A stretch of 41,970 nt of DNA from an uncultured Lachnospiraceae bacterium (GCA_947178145.1 CAMWXE010000045.1:1-41970); one strand, 5' to 3'; positions 15,908-24,830 are shown, counted from the first letter of the stretch. A program made the numbers and translations. The notes: generated by a model not told the origin, from the sequence alone.

Positions 15908-18850
15908 ATGAATAAAGTAAAACAAACAGCAGTGATTTTATCGACGTTAACTTCCCTGATTTTGTCGGCGTATGGTCCGGTGCAGAGTGAAGGCGTGACA
16001 GAAGCGAATCCGAATGTGGTGGAACACGAGCAGAACGACACACCGATACTTAAAATAAATAGTACAATTTTTGGACTTGCGGATACTGGAAATAAGAGTA
16101 CACTGAAGCATACATTGATAAAGACCAGCGGTCCGGGGGATCAAAGTATCTGTTACTATGATGAATACGGAAACCGTGCTGCCTATGAGGAAGGAGCGGA
16201 AATCGAACTGGATCCCGTTTCCTACACAGGCGCAGCTGTACTGATACTGGAAGCTGACAATTTGGATGATAACAAAATCGACAGTAGTGCGGCTGTAGTA
16301 AAAATTGTTGATGGAGACGGGTACTATCCAGAGGAGCTGATTCTGAATGCCAATACTTTAGAAGGTTCATGGAAGAACGGCACATTGCAGTATGTCCTGG
16401 ACGAAGGAGATATTGAATGGTTTACAGGCGACTATCCGATGAATGACGATAACAGCAGCCGTGAGTGGAGCTGTTTTGGCGGCGACGGAAACGGATGCTA
16501 TACTTTCAATTTTGAAGTCAGCGGTATTTCGTATGATGGTCAACCTGTAGATGCAGTTACTTTTCCGGTATATGTATATATTTATGGGAGGTCCGCCGGG
16601 GATTTAAAACCGAAATATGATGTGCTGCCTGTCAAGGCAGGAACCTCAGGGCTAAGCCAGACAGATACGATACAATGGAAATGGATTGGAGAAGGGGAAA
16701 AACCCATTTTATGTGATGGTGTGACAGATCATTTTTATATAACATGGCCTGTCGGAACAGACGCATCAGCTATTACAGCAGGTGATGTAACTGTTACACT
16801 CAAGAATCAGTATGGTGATTCATATGAATTGAAAGCGGATGAGCAGTTTTTCATTTTTTCCGGCAGGAAGGAAACACAGGTGGCGGTGGCCTTTCAGCAT
16901 GCTGCATTTACGCCGGTCTATAACACTATGACGATTGCGGTGGCACACGGAGATCTGAAAGCTTCTAAGACTTATGATGTAGGCAGTGTATATACATATA
17001 TGGTGCAGCAAGGCGGTGGTGGCGTTACTGTGGACGGTACCGTCACAGCATACAGCTATTATGGATACGAAGGAATGAATCATGTCAATCAGGCCTCGGG
17101 AGGAGTTACATATACACTTACGACAGAGGTAGATGGCGAAACATTCTATTATGCAGAGGATGAGAATGGTACGGCCTATCTGACCAAAATGGATACAGTA
17201 CCGCAGGATGTCTTCACGGGTGGATTAGATGACATGGAAAAACCTGGTGACGCGATGGATTTCAATATGAGTATGAGCTTTGACAAAGGGAACGCAGTTC
17301 CTGAAGATGCAATGATTTTTGATGCATCCGGTGCAGAGGACTGTAATATACGTCTTATTCTCAATACGCTTTATGTTACTACTCGTATGGATCAGAGCGA
17401 GGTCAGGACGATAGACGGACAGGAGATTCTTTTCACAAAAAGTTATGACATGAACAATGCAAGCACAGGTTCCATGGAAGGTGTTACAGCCGCGCCAGGC
17501 TATGTACTTTATACCGACGGTATCAGCCCGAATCAGATGTGGGCATGGTCGGAACGCTTCCAGGCAGGATGGGAACCGGAAAGTGGAATTCCGGTTGGAT
17601 TTCCGTATTGTGGAAATCAGTCACAGCCTGCTGCAGAAAATACCAATATGACAGAGGTGCCGGAAAGTGAAGCGGCAGACAAATCAGTAGAGATTGCAGG
17701 GAGTTATGTGTTTTTGGAGGACGTAATGGGTGGACAACTTCAGGTACCCTGGACACTGACGCTAAACGAAGATATGACGTATGAGCTTGTATGCGAAAAT
17801 GCTATGATGGGCACAAGCACTTACACAGGGACTTTTACAGAGGAAAACGCGATTGTCACGACATCTCCTTTGGAGGGGGATGGTATGCCTATTGCAACGT
17901 GGTTTGAGAGTGATTACTCTTGTCAATGGACGTTAGAGGGGGATAGCTGTGTGCCGTTAAAGTATGACGCGGGCAGTGAAATGCCAGCGAATGCTCCTGG
18001 AGCGGTCAGTGCAGCATACACGAACGTAGCATATGCATCTTTGTCATCATCACAGGTGTGCAATATCTATCTTCCGGAGGGAGAAGGTCCGTTTCCGACA
18101 ATTGTTGTCGTGCATGGAGGGGGATTTGCATTCGGTGCACAGAATATGGAAATCGTGCAGCCGATATTTGCGGCAGCTGTGGAACATGGATATGCGGTAG
18201 TCAGTGTGGATTACCGGAAATCATCGGAGGCAGTATTCCCGGCAGCATTGGCAGATGTGAAGGCAGCGGTACGCTTTGTGCGGGCCAATGCAGCGGAGTA
18301 TGGATTTGATGAGGAACGGATTGCTGTATGGGGAGAGTCCGCAGGCGCTTATTTATCTTTGATGACAGCATTGACGCCAGAGGTGGAGGAGTTAAACGGA
18401 GATGTCACCGATAATATGGGAATATCATCCGGTGTTGTGGCACTGGTTGACTTCTATGGACCGGTAGAGTTTTATACCATGGATGACGAATACAAGTCTT
18501 TAGGAGTGGAGCATGATTTGTTTGCATCTGACAATTCCTTTGAAAGTAAGTTTGTCGGACAGAATGTGGGATTGGACGAGGCAGTCACTTATCAGACCTA
18601 TTGGCAGACCTATCAGGATAGCCTGCCGGATTCGTTTGCTTTACATGCATGGGTTCAGGTCGGAGACGCGGATACAAGCGTGCCTTATACACAGTCAGAA
18701 AATTTTGCATCACGTCTGGGAAAAGTCATCGGGGAGACGAATGTAGTATTTGGCATTCTCGAGGGAGCAAAGCATGAGGATGCAGCATTCTACACGGATG
18801 AAAACCTTGCGGAAGTTTTTGCATTTCTGGATCAGGTCATGAAAGAATAA
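15908..18850 (+). CDS. Large exported esterase with unknown N-terminal beta domains
   Basis: A 980-residue protein. The ATG at 15908 follows GAGGTG, so the in-frame ATG at 15893, which overlaps that site, is rejected. The N-terminus (MNKVKQTAVILSTLTSLILS) is a signal peptide without a lipobox Cys. Residues about 35-600 are acidic, beta-rich and unfamiliar, with sections like WKNGTLQYVLDEGDIEWF that may be Ig-like or carbohydrate-binding. Residues about 600-700 look like a small beta-barrel (SYVFLEDVMGGQLQVPWTLT). The C-terminal 270 residues are a BD-FAE/HSL-type esterase with HGGGF at His736, GESAG with Ser811, Asp922 (DADTSVP) and His956 (AKHEDA). The protein is probably secreted or wall-associated and removes acyl groups from a polymer. 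There is no LPXTG anchor. Confidence 0.75.
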   Translation: MNKVKQTAVILSTLTSLILSAYGPVQSEGVTEANPNVVEHEQNDTPILKINSTIFGLADTGNKSTLKHTLIKTSGPGDQSICYYDEYGNRAAYEEGAEIELDPVSYTGAAVLILEADNLDDNKIDSSAAVVKIVDGDGYYPEELILNANTLEGSWKNGTLQYVLDEGDIEWFTGDYPMNDDNSSREWSCFGGDGNGCYTFNFEVSGISYDGQPVDAVTFPVYVYIYGRSAGDLKPKYDVLPVKAGTSGLSQTDTIQWKWIGEGEKPILCDGVTDHFYITWPVGTDASAITAGDVTVTLKNQYGDSYELKADEQFFIFSGRKETQVAVAFQHAAFTPVYNTMTIAVAHGDLKASKTYDVGSVYTYMVQQGGGGVTVDGTVTAYSYYGYEGMNHVNQASGGVTYTLTTEVDGETFYYAEDENGTAYLTKMDTVPQDVFTGGLDDMEKPGDAMDFNMSMSFDKGNAVPEDAMIFDASGAEDCNIRLILNTLYVTTRMDQSEVRTIDGQEILFTKSYDMNNASTGSMEGVTAAPGYVLYTDGISPNQMWAWSERFQAGWEPESGIPVGFPYCGNQSQPAAENTNMTEVPESEAADKSVEIAGSYVFLEDVMGGQLQVPWTLTLNEDMTYELVCENAMMGTSTYTGTFTEENAIVTTSPLEGDGMPIATWFESDYSCQWTLEGDSCVPLKYDAGSEMPANAPGAVSAAYTNVAYASLSSSQVCNIYLPEGEGPFPTIVVVHGGGFAFGAQNMEIVQPIFAAAVEHGYAVVSVDYRKSSEAVFPAALADVKAAVRFVRANAAEYGFDEERIAVWGESAGAYLSLMTALTPEVEELNGDVTDNMGISSGVVALVDFYGPVEFYTMDDEYKSLGVEHDLFASDNSFESKFVGQNVGLDEAVTYQTYWQTYQDSLPDSFALHAWVQVGDADTSVPYTQSENFASRLGKVIGETNVVFGILEGAKHEDAAFYTDENLAEVFAFLDQVMKE

Positions 18851-18860
18851 AATGAACGAG

Positions 18861-18983
18861 GTCTCACAATGCCACGGAGTGAAACTGGATTCCTTGAATG
18901 ATTCGGGCTTATCACTGTCGGTAGTGGCAAACACACTTCTGAGGGACAGAAATTATGAAACAAAGGAATAAGAGGTGAAAGCA
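18861..18983 (+). promoter_or_regulatory. Possible structured mRNA leader before the chemoreceptor gene
   Basis: TGCCAC (about 18871) can pair with GTGGCA (about 18926). Outside that pair, GTCTCA can pair with TGAGGGAC with a two-base bulge. Inside, GGA/TCC, AGT/ACT and GAAT/ATTC can form small arms, giving a multi-branch fold. I could not match it to the consensus of the c-di-GMP (GEMM) or any other riboswitch class. It may be an unclassified element or chance pairing. Confidence 0.25.
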
Positions 18984-20714
18984 ATGAAGAAAAGTATAGG
19001 AACAAAAGTTTCACTGATGTTGGCAGCATTGGCATTGGTCTTTCTTGTGGTGCTGCTGGTGAATTTATATGTACTGAGAAGTATAGGAAGCATCAACAAT
19101 GAACTGACGAGTATATATACCATTATTGAATATGAAGAAGGATGCATTTCTGATGCATTTCAGAGGGTTCAGTTATATGGAAATTTGTGCTATATCAAGC
19201 AGGGAACAGAAGAGGAAACCATAGTAAAAGAGAAACTTGAGGTGGCAATTACAGATCTTAGTAAGCATATGCTGGACATAGACGGACTTTGCAGGAAGAT
19301 AAATGACAGCAGTCTTCTCGACGCTGTGACAGCATGGAAGGAGGAGACGATATCCTTTTGTGACTTTGCTTCTGAAATTTATGATGCAGCAATTGCGGAC
19401 GATTATGATACCGTTTTCGTTTTGATGGATGATATCAAACCAATAAAGACCGTAGTGGAGGAGAAAGGAACTCTTTTTAATCAAGAGTTTGGCGCAAAGT
19501 TAATGGATATTTCGACAGACAGTGTTAACCAGATCAGGGGTGCAAGAGTAATCAATTATGCTCTGCTGGTAGTGTTTGTAGGAATGTTTGTTCTGGTGGT
19601 GCTTATGATAACGAAATCGGTTATCAGGCCAGCGAAAAAATCGGGACAGATCCTGGATAAAATTATGGAAAAGCTCGAGATGGGCGAGGGCGATCTCACA
19701 CTCCGCATTCCGGTAACGACAGAGGACGAAGTAGGGCGGATGGCGAAAGGAATCAACAGTTTTATGGAGATTCTACAGGTCCTGATTCAGAAATTAAAGA
19801 TTCAGTCTGATGATTTAATGAATTCTGTGCAGAAAGTAGCAGGTGAAATCAGTGAGTCAAACGAAAACGCCTGCAGCATATCTGCTACAATGGAGCAGAT
19901 GTCTGCCAGTATGGAAGAGATTTCTGCAACAATCAGCCAGATAGCAGATGGAAGCGACAGTGTACTGAAAGAAATAGAGAATATGAATAGCAAGGTTGCC
20001 AGTGGAGTTGAACTGATTCAGAAAATTAAGCATCGCGCAAAAAAAATGCATCAAAATACAATTGATGGCAGGGATGCGACAAGCGGCACTATTTCTGAAA
20101 TACGCACTACATTGAAAAGCGCGCTCGAGGAAAGCAGGAGTGTAGAAAAGATCAAGGAACTGACGAGCGAGATTCTTGATATAACAAGCCAGACAAATCT
20201 GCTTTCACTCAATGCGTCTATTGAGGCGGCCAGGGCAGGAGAAGCAGGGAAAGGTTTTGCAGTGGTCGCAGATGAGATCAGGGCACTCGCTGACAGCAGT
20301 GCAAGCACAGCGAACAATATTCAAAATATCAGCAATCTGGTGATCAGCGCAGTAGATAAGCTTGCCAGGAACGCGGAGGGAATCCTGCAGGTGATCGATG
20401 AAAAGGTGATGAAGGATTACGATGAATTTATCGTTGTCGTGGAAAAATATGAAAGCGATGCGGATACTATTAATGGGATATTCGCTGAATTTTCGGCAGA
20501 TACAGGAGATATCAAAGAAACTGTCAGCGGCATAAATGCGGGGTTGAATGACATGTCGACTGCAGTTGCCGAGAGTGCCAAAGGGGTGACAGCAACTGCA
20601 GAAAATGCGGTAAGCCTTGCAACAGCCATAGTAAGCATTCAACAGCAGACAAATAGCAATCAGGAGGTTTCCGCGATGCTGAGCAAAGAGGTGAGCTGTT
20701 TTAAAAATGTATAA
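18984..20714 (+). CDS. Methyl-accepting chemotaxis protein
   Basis: A 576-residue chemoreceptor starting at the ATG at 18984 (AGAGGTG six bases upstream). A GTG at 18975 lies inside that site and is rejected. Layout: transmembrane segment 1 (about residues 8-29), an extracellular helical bundle of about 155 residues resembling 4HB sensors, transmembrane segment 2 (about 190-212, [17 protein letters not shown]), a HAMP domain, and a long coiled-coil signalling domain. The kinase-control tip [20 protein letters not shown], followed by [12 protein letters not shown], is near residue 400-435. There is no C-terminal CheR-docking pentapeptide. Its place in a sugar/tannin locus hints at chemotaxis toward a breakdown product. 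The ligand is not inferable from sequence. Confidence 0.92.
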   Translation: MKKSIGTKVSLMLAALALVFLVVLLVNLYVLRSIGSINNELTSIYTIIEYEEGCISDAFQRVQLYGNLCYIKQGTEEETIVKEKLEVAITDLSKHMLDIDGLCRKINDSSLLDAVTAWKEETISFCDFASEIYDAAIADDYDTVFVLMDDIKPIKTVVEEKGTLFNQEFGAKLMDISTDSVNQIRGARVINYALLVVFVGMFVLVVLMITKSVIRPAKKSGQILDKIMEKLEMGEGDLTLRIPVTTEDEVGRMAKGINSFMEILQVLIQKLKIQSDDLMNSVQKVAGEISESNENACSISATMEQMSASMEEISATISQIADGSDSVLKEIENMNSKVASGVELIQKIKHRAKKMHQNTIDGRDATSGTISEIRTTLKSALEESRSVEKIKELTSEILDITSQTNLLSLNASIEAARAGEAGKGFAVVADEIRALADSSASTANNIQNISNLVISAVDKLARNAEGILQVIDEKVMKDYDEFIVVVEKYESDADTINGIFAEFSADTGDIKETVSGINAGLNDMSTAVAESAKGVTATAENAVSLATAIVSIQQQTNSNQEVSAMLSKEVSCFKNV

Positions 20715-20754
20715 ATACTGTTGGGAATAAATAGTTTTTAGGAACGGTTCATAA

Positions 20755-20773
20755 ATTACTTGTGACAAGTAAT
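20755..20773. repeat. Perfect 19-nt palindrome, candidate operator
   Basis: The sequence ATTACTTGTGACAAGTAAT is a perfect dyad with 9-base arms around one G. It lies in the 189-base gap between the chemoreceptor and the second phosphoglucomutase. No T-run follows, so a protein-binding site is likelier than a terminator. Confidence 0.5.
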
Positions 20774-20851
20774 TGTCATGGACTGTAAGATGCGTAAAAA
20801 GTGTACCCCAAATTCTTAACAGGTGTCGTTATCTGATTTGAACGCCCATGT

Positions 20852-20890
20852 TATACTGTGAATCTGAAAATATCAGTAATTTACAGTATA
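20852..20890 (+). promoter_or_regulatory. Nested inverted repeats at the pgmB copy-2 promoter/leader
   Basis: TATACTGT (20852-20859) and ACAGTATA (20883-20890) are perfect inverted repeats, extendable to 11 of 12 paired bases. CTGA/TCAG nest inside around AAATA. The first TATACT could be a -10 box with a poor -35. The right arm abuts AGGAGG of the pgmB gene. It is either a repressor operator straddling the promoter or a 5' hairpin near the ribosome site. Confidence 0.4.
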
Positions 20891-20903
20891 GGAGGAATCA
20901 ATA

Positions 20904-21545
20904 ATGGCACTCAAAGCAGTAATTTTTGATCTGGACGGGGTAATTGTGTTCACAGACAAGTTTCATTATCAGGCATGGAAAAAAATGGCAGACAGGCTGG
21001 ATATCTATTTTGATGAGACGATCAATAATCGTCTTCGGGGTGTAAGTCGTATGGACAGCCTTGACATTATTCTGGAGCGCTATGACAAAGAGCCGCTTTC
21101 GTTAGCAAAAAAGGAAGAACTGGCATCACAGAAAAATGATGAATACCGGGAACTCCTAAAGACAATGACGCCAGATGATGTGTCAGATGAGGTGCGGGAA
21201 ACGCTGGCAGAAATCAGAAAGCGCGGTTATAAGATTGCACTGGGATCATCGAGCAGGAATGCAAAATTCATTCTGGAGAGGGTAGCACTTACGGATGCGT
21301 TTGATGAAATTTCAGATGGAACAAATATTTCGAAATCCAAACCGGATCCTGAAGTTTTTTTAAAGGGAGCAGAATTTCTGGGTGAAAAGCCGGAGGACTG
21401 TCTTGTCGTGGAGGACGCGGAAGCCGGGATAGATGCCGGAATTGCAGGCGGCATGAAGACCGCCGCAATTGGGGAGGCCGTAGGCTGTGGCAAAGCGGAT
21501 TACGCACTTGACACGTTTCAGGATTTGCTCAAAATACTTGTTTAA
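20904..21545 (+). CDS. pgmB: Beta-phosphoglucomutase (copy 2)
   Basis: A 213-residue HAD enzyme, clearly paralogous to the copy at 12855. FDLDGVIVFTD gives Asp9 and Asp11, with RLRGVSRMDSLDIIL, SSSRNA, KSKPDPEVFL and VVEDAEAGIDA in the same places. It converts beta-glucose 1-phosphate to glucose 6-phosphate. Unlike copy 1 it has its own upstream region with strong inverted repeats (20755-20773, 20852-20890). It converges on a LacI regulator 17 bases away, so it is probably regulated separately. AGGAGG precedes the ATG. Confidence 0.9.
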   Translation: MALKAVIFDLDGVIVFTDKFHYQAWKKMADRLDIYFDETINNRLRGVSRMDSLDIILERYDKEPLSLAKKEELASQKNDEYRELLKTMTPDDVSDEVRETLAEIRKRGYKIALGSSSRNAKFILERVALTDAFDEISDGTNISKSKPDPEVFLKGAEFLGEKPEDCLVVEDAEAGIDAGIAGGMKTAAIGEAVGCGKADYALDTFQDLLKILV

Positions 21546-21562
21546 TACATATAAATCTTAAC

Positions 21563-22570
21563 TTATGCGGAAAATCGTTTCACCAGTGTTGTGGAAACTT
21601 CAATTTTAACCGTATGGGGAACAGGGTATGCCAGCTGTTTGATCAGCTGGCATGCTGCTGTCTGTCCCATAAATTTTCTGGGAATGTCGATTGTCGTCAG
21701 GGAGGGATCTATGATACGGCTTTCTGAAATATTATCAAATCCTATGACTGCAATGTTATCAGGAATCTTATATCCGCGGAGCTTCAAAGCCTTGATAGCG
21801 CCAATTGCAATCAGGTCATTGTCTGCAAAGTAGCATTCAGCGAGAGTATCCCCCCTGTCAATGATTTCAAGCATATCTGCAAAAGCACCCTCGATGGAAG
21901 GGGAGAGCTCATGTGAGATGGATTTTCCCACGGACATACCATGTTCGCGGACGGCTTTTGTAAACCCAGCGGTTCGCTCGGCAAAATTTTCAATTCTGTA
22001 GGAAGAGCACAGATGTCCGGGCTGTTTCTGGCAACGGCTGATCAGGTAGCTTGTTGCGAGATAGGCGCCCTGCATGTTGTTGATCAGGACACAGCTGCAA
22101 TCCACAGTTGCAAAATAAGAATCGATCATTACCATAGGGATAGAAAGCTGAAGGAAGCTCCGGCATATACTGACGGTTGCCTCTGTACCCAGGAGTACGA
22201 TTCCGACACAACCGGATACACGCAGATCTTCAACACATTTCTGTAAATCGTCAGTCTTTTCATAAATCTGTAATATTTTTAAGTGATAGCCGTTATGGCG
22301 GCATTCTTCTTCGATCCCATCCGTAAGTTCAGAAAAGATTGGTATATAGTTTAATATAGCGTTATGTGCCCGGTATATGATGCAGTAAATATCGCCGGAA
22401 TGATTCTTTTTCATGGAGAGCCTTGAAAAATCATACCCGTTTTTTTCAGCCTCCTTCAAGACGAGGGCCCGTGTATCGGCACTGACACCGGGTTTGTTAT
22501 TTAATGCCATTGAAACAGCAGTGGCGGAAAGACCAAGGCGTGCAGCCAGTTCTTTTGCAGTGATTCCCAT
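21563..22570 (-). CDS. LacI/GalR-family transcriptional regulator
   Basis: A 335-residue LacI-family protein. The ATG at 22570 is chosen because GGGAGG stands 6 bases upstream and the protein then begins exactly at the HTH (MGITAKELAARLGLSATAVS, ALNNKPGVSADTR). In-frame codons further upstream lack a ribosome site. A periplasmic-binding-protein-like sensor domain follows (about residues 60-335, with NIAVIGFDNISESRIIDPSL near the end). It converges with pgmB copy 2, and likely represses the sugar genes in response to a sugar or sugar phosphate. Its own promoter lies at 22611-22639. Confidence 0.9.
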   Translation of the reverse strand: MGITAKELAARLGLSATAVSMALNNKPGVSADTRALVLKEAEKNGYDFSRLSMKKNHSGDIYCIIYRAHNAILNYIPIFSELTDGIEEECRHNGYHLKILQIYEKTDDLQKCVEDLRVSGCVGIVLLGTEATVSICRSFLQLSIPMVMIDSYFATVDCSCVLINNMQGAYLATSYLISRCQKQPGHLCSSYRIENFAERTAGFTKAVREHGMSVGKSISHELSPSIEGAFADMLEIIDRGDTLAECYFADNDLIAIGAIKALKLRGYKIPDNIAVIGFDNISESRIIDPSLTTIDIPRKFMGQTAACQLIKQLAYPVPHTVKIEVSTTLVKRFSA

Positions 22571-22610
22571 GTGAAACCTCCCTGTATATGACAATAAGTT
22601 ATTTTTCATT

Positions 22611-22675
22611 ATTATATCGTCAAAGTCTGTCACAGGCAAGAATAAAGTGATAAATAAAGTAAATTTCACTTTATT
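22611..22675 (-). promoter_or_regulatory. lacI-type gene promoter with upstream inverted repeat
   Basis: Read on the minus strand, TTGCCT (22639-22634) and TATAAT (22616-22611) are 17 bases apart, a good sigma-A promoter. Just upstream, AATAAAGTGA (22641-22650) and TCACTTTATT (22666-22675) are a perfect inverted repeat, with another AATAAAGT copy between. This could be an operator or the end-hairpin of the adjacent recombinase remnant. Confidence 0.55.
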
Positions 22676-23075
22676 TTTCGTTGAGATAAAGCTGGATATT
22701 GGGTATATTCTTACGCTGGTACATGACGCTGCCACAATCCGCACAAAAGAGTATGCCGGAGAACAAGCCTGCTTCGTCATAGCGGTTGGGGCGTCTGCGC
22801 TGCTTGCGCAGCGCCTGCACCCGTTCCCATGTGTCATGGTCTATGATAGGCTCGTGGTGGTTCTCAAAGACTGCCTGCTTTTCGGCGGGGTTCTCCTTGC
22901 TCTGCTTTACCTTGTAGGACACTTTCTCGGTTCTGAAGTTCACAAGGCAGCCCGTGTATTTCCGGTTTTCAAGGATATGCGCCACGGTGTTTGCCGCCCA
23001 TCTGCACTCATAGCCGGGGTGGTAGCGGCGGGTGCTTCCCGTCCGGCGGTAGTCCAGCGTTTCCGGCGTGGGGAT
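22671..23075 (-). pseudogene. Large serine recombinase remnant (TnpX/Tn4451 type)
   Basis: An open frame reads IPTPETLDYRRTGSTRRYHP, GYECRWAANTVAHILENRKY, VFENHHEPIIDHDTWERVQ and GLFSGILFCADCGSVMY. This is the Recombinase domain plus the start of the zinc-ribbon domain of large serine recombinases. An in-frame TAA lies directly before IPT, and the N-terminal catalytic resolvase domain is absent. The C-terminus stops shortly after the first CxxC. It is a fragment of about 135 codons left from an excised or deleted mobile element. Confidence 0.85.
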
Positions 23076-23108
23076 TTACTGCTCGATGAGATACGGGCTA
23101 TGCGCAAA

Positions 23109-23141
23109 AAGACAGGAAACCTTTTCTTAATTTCCTGTCTT
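23109..23141 (-). terminator. Intrinsic terminator on the minus strand
   Basis: AAGACAGGAAA (23109-23119) and TTTCCTGTCTT (23131-23141) are perfect 11-bp arms around an 11-base loop. In the minus direction five T follow. It lies downstream of the effector-binding/DUF3788 gene group and probably ends that transcript. Confidence 0.8.
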
Positions 23142-23207
23142 GGTGTGCCGCTGTGATGGGCGGCGGTTATTCAGTTTTCTGTTTGCACAACTCTACAAAT
23201 TTATAAA

Positions 23208-23774
23208 TTATTTTGCCATAGCATTAGTTTCCTGCACTGGAACATACAAATAACAATACTCATGCGTACCAACTTCCGGTTTGAAAAAGCCATAATATTC
23301 AACGATTGGGAGAGTGTCATTGCCATAGGTATAGCCGAGTTTAGGGGCTATTTGTTCTCCGATCCAATGATATGGCGGAATGCCGCCCGCCCACGGTTCG
23401 TGTCCGAGTGCTCTCGCGGTTTCGTCACACACTCTTATCCGCAAAAATTTTGCGGTGGGAAGTTTGCAGATATCATATGAATCGGGCTGAACATCAGTTG
23501 CGACAAGAAATCCAAACATCACGCCGCTGGGACGTTCGCACGAAAGATAATTCAGACTCATGCAAATATCCCAATTATCTTCACGACTGTTTGGTAAGTC
23601 GGAGATAGACATAAAATCTTCCATAATTTTTTCAACATTCGGTTCATCAGCATTGTTGTCTGCATAACCAACTTTTCCGCACCATACAGTGTCGCTCCAC
23701 TCAATTAAATCAACAACAATTCCGTTGTAGTCATAAGTTTTAATAATATTTTCCTGCGGATGCTGCATATTCAT
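23208..23774 (-). CDS. GyrI-like/effector-binding domain protein
   Basis: A 188-residue protein starting at the ATG at 23774, which has AGGAGG 9 bases upstream. Upstream in-frame codons lack a site. The body resembles the stand-alone effector-binding (GyrI-like, AraC C-terminal) fold: repeated beta-alpha-beta units, LPTAKFLRIRVCDETARALG, a WIGEQIAPKLGY helix and a closing TLPIVEYYGFFKPEVGTHEY strand. Proteins of this fold bind small hydrophobic molecules. There is no DNA-binding domain, so it acts as a binder rather than a regulator by itself. It is the last gene of a three-gene minus-strand group. Confidence 0.65.
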   Translation of the reverse strand: MNMQHPQENIIKTYDYNGIVVDLIEWSDTVWCGKVGYADNNADEPNVEKIMEDFMSISDLPNSREDNWDICMSLNYLSCERPSGVMFGFLVATDVQPDSYDICKLPTAKFLRIRVCDETARALGHEPWAGGIPPYHWIGEQIAPKLGYTYGNDTLPIVEYYGFFKPEVGTHEYCYLYVPVQETNAMAK

Positions 23775-23860
23775 TGTATCTTTCCTCCTGTTCCGGTTCT
23801 GATAAAACGGACGTAATTGCGTTTTTACATAAAGAAAATGGAATTTTACAGGATTGATTG

Positions 23861-24271
23861 TTATAAACATTTTACCTCTAACAGTTTCACAACATCTTCA
23901 TAATGTTCCTGGCAGATAACCCGATAATGTATCCAGCCGCCATCGCCACAAGGATATTTATCATCAATGTGTTCCTGGGTGTATTTTTTCAGCTCCCCAT
24001 AAACCGCTGCATACTGCGCATCGGTTAATCTCATCATAACTGTAAATGCACCATCTTCAGCAAAGATATTACACATAAGCTTTTTCTTTTTATAATGTCC
24101 GATTCCCCAACCGTATTTATTGCCATAAGGGAAAACCACTTTCTGATCTGTATGAAACATAGTAGTCAGCCAGTCATTTATCATAGAAAAGCGTTCTGCA
24201 TTTTCCGAACAATACGTTGTCATTTCCTCTACGGTTGGAATAAGCTGCTTATTCAGCATTCTCTCGTACAT
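23861..24271 (-). CDS. DUF3788-like small protein
   Basis: A 136-residue soluble protein. The segment WGIGHYKKKKLMCNIFAEDG followed by AFTVMMRLTDAQYAAVYGEL and the end WIHYRVICQEHYEDVVKLLEV fit the DUF3788 pattern: a small alpha/beta protein often encoded near GyrI-like proteins and TetR regulators. Its function is unknown. It lies between two effector-binding-domain genes on the same strand, so they likely form one operon. Confidence 0.6.
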   Translation of the reverse strand: MYERMLNKQLIPTVEEMTTYCSENAERFSMINDWLTTMFHTDQKVVFPYGNKYGWGIGHYKKKKLMCNIFAEDGAFTVMMRLTDAQYAAVYGELKKYTQEHIDDKYPCGDGGWIHYRVICQEHYEDVVKLLEVKCL

Positions 24272-24324
24272 AGCCGCCCTCCAATCCCAATTTACTCATT
24301 TTTACCGCACCACAAAACTGGGAT

Positions 24325-24759
24325 TCATTTTGCTGTTATCGGGATATAATAGTCCATCTGTTCATATCCCATTATTTTTTTCGCAAGTGGTGACGTAATT
24401 ATATTTCCTAATTCGGAACGTGATGCGTCACGTTTAAATCCATTTTCGCTTAGAAACTGGTCAATCTCTGTGTCCATAAGCCCCTTGTCTGTTTTCTGGT
24501 CTATGTCCGTTGCTACAGCATAAAGGCCGCCTTTGAAGTCTATTATTTCAAATTCGTTTGGAACATTCATTCCATCTTCATACATATACAGCCAGACAAA
24601 ACCCTCTCCTGCCCAAAATAGGAAATCTTTCGGAAATAACCCTCTTTTTTGTGAAGATAACCATTCGTCAAATAGATTGAAATTCCCCTCTCCGAACATA
24701 CCTGTTCCAGACGAAACCATTTTACAGGCTGGCATTTCATAAATTCTTACACTTTGCAT
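24325..24759 (-). CDS. Effector-binding (AraC C-terminal/GyrI-like) domain protein
   Basis: A 144-residue protein without an HTH. FNLFDEWLSSQKRGLFPKDF, FEIIDFKGGLYAVATDID and the closing MDYYIPI are typical of the effector-binding domain found at the C-terminus of AraC-family activators. It probably binds a small ligand. It is first gene of the minus-strand group, 33 bases behind a hairpin/TetR-like palindrome. GGAGG precedes the ATG. The role may be drug or metabolite binding, but that is inference. Confidence 0.65.
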   Translation of the reverse strand: MQSVRIYEMPACKMVSSGTGMFGEGNFNLFDEWLSSQKRGLFPKDFLFWAGEGFVWLYMYEDGMNVPNEFEIIDFKGGLYAVATDIDQKTDKGLMDTEIDQFLSENGFKRDASRSELGNIITSPLAKKIMGYEQMDYYIPITAK

Positions 24760-24792
24760 TGTTGTCCCTCCAATTTTCGTTTTGTCAATGAC

Positions 24793-24830
24793 TTATACTG
24801 GCGGTCGAAAAGACTGACCGCTCAGTATAA
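24793..24830. promoter_or_regulatory. TetR-type operator-like palindrome
   Basis: TTATACTG-GCGGTC (24793-24806) pairs with GACCGC-T-CAGTATAA (24816-24830), with one bulged base. Within the right part ACTGACCGCTCAGT is itself a short palindrome of the kind bound by TetR repressors. It is placed directly upstream of the minus-strand effector-binding operon. No tetR gene is visible nearby. The remaining 24,831-24,914 gap shows nothing else. Confidence 0.5.

Noticed and set aside
15126..16043. 305-codon minus-strand open frame, and similar long ones at 9663-10544, 14358-15032, 7860-8525 and 6505-7116
   Set aside because: All lie opposite well-identified genes, have no recognisable protein pattern and no convincing ribosome site.
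18861..18983. c-di-GMP (GEMM-I) riboswitch before the chemoreceptor
   Set aside because: The GGTAGTGG stretch is suggestive, but the conserved GGGCAAACC and GACGCAAAGCC parts are not present in the right order.
22647..23156. 169-codon plus-strand open frame
   Set aside because: It is the complement of the serine recombinase remnant, whose domain sequence is clear on the minus strand.
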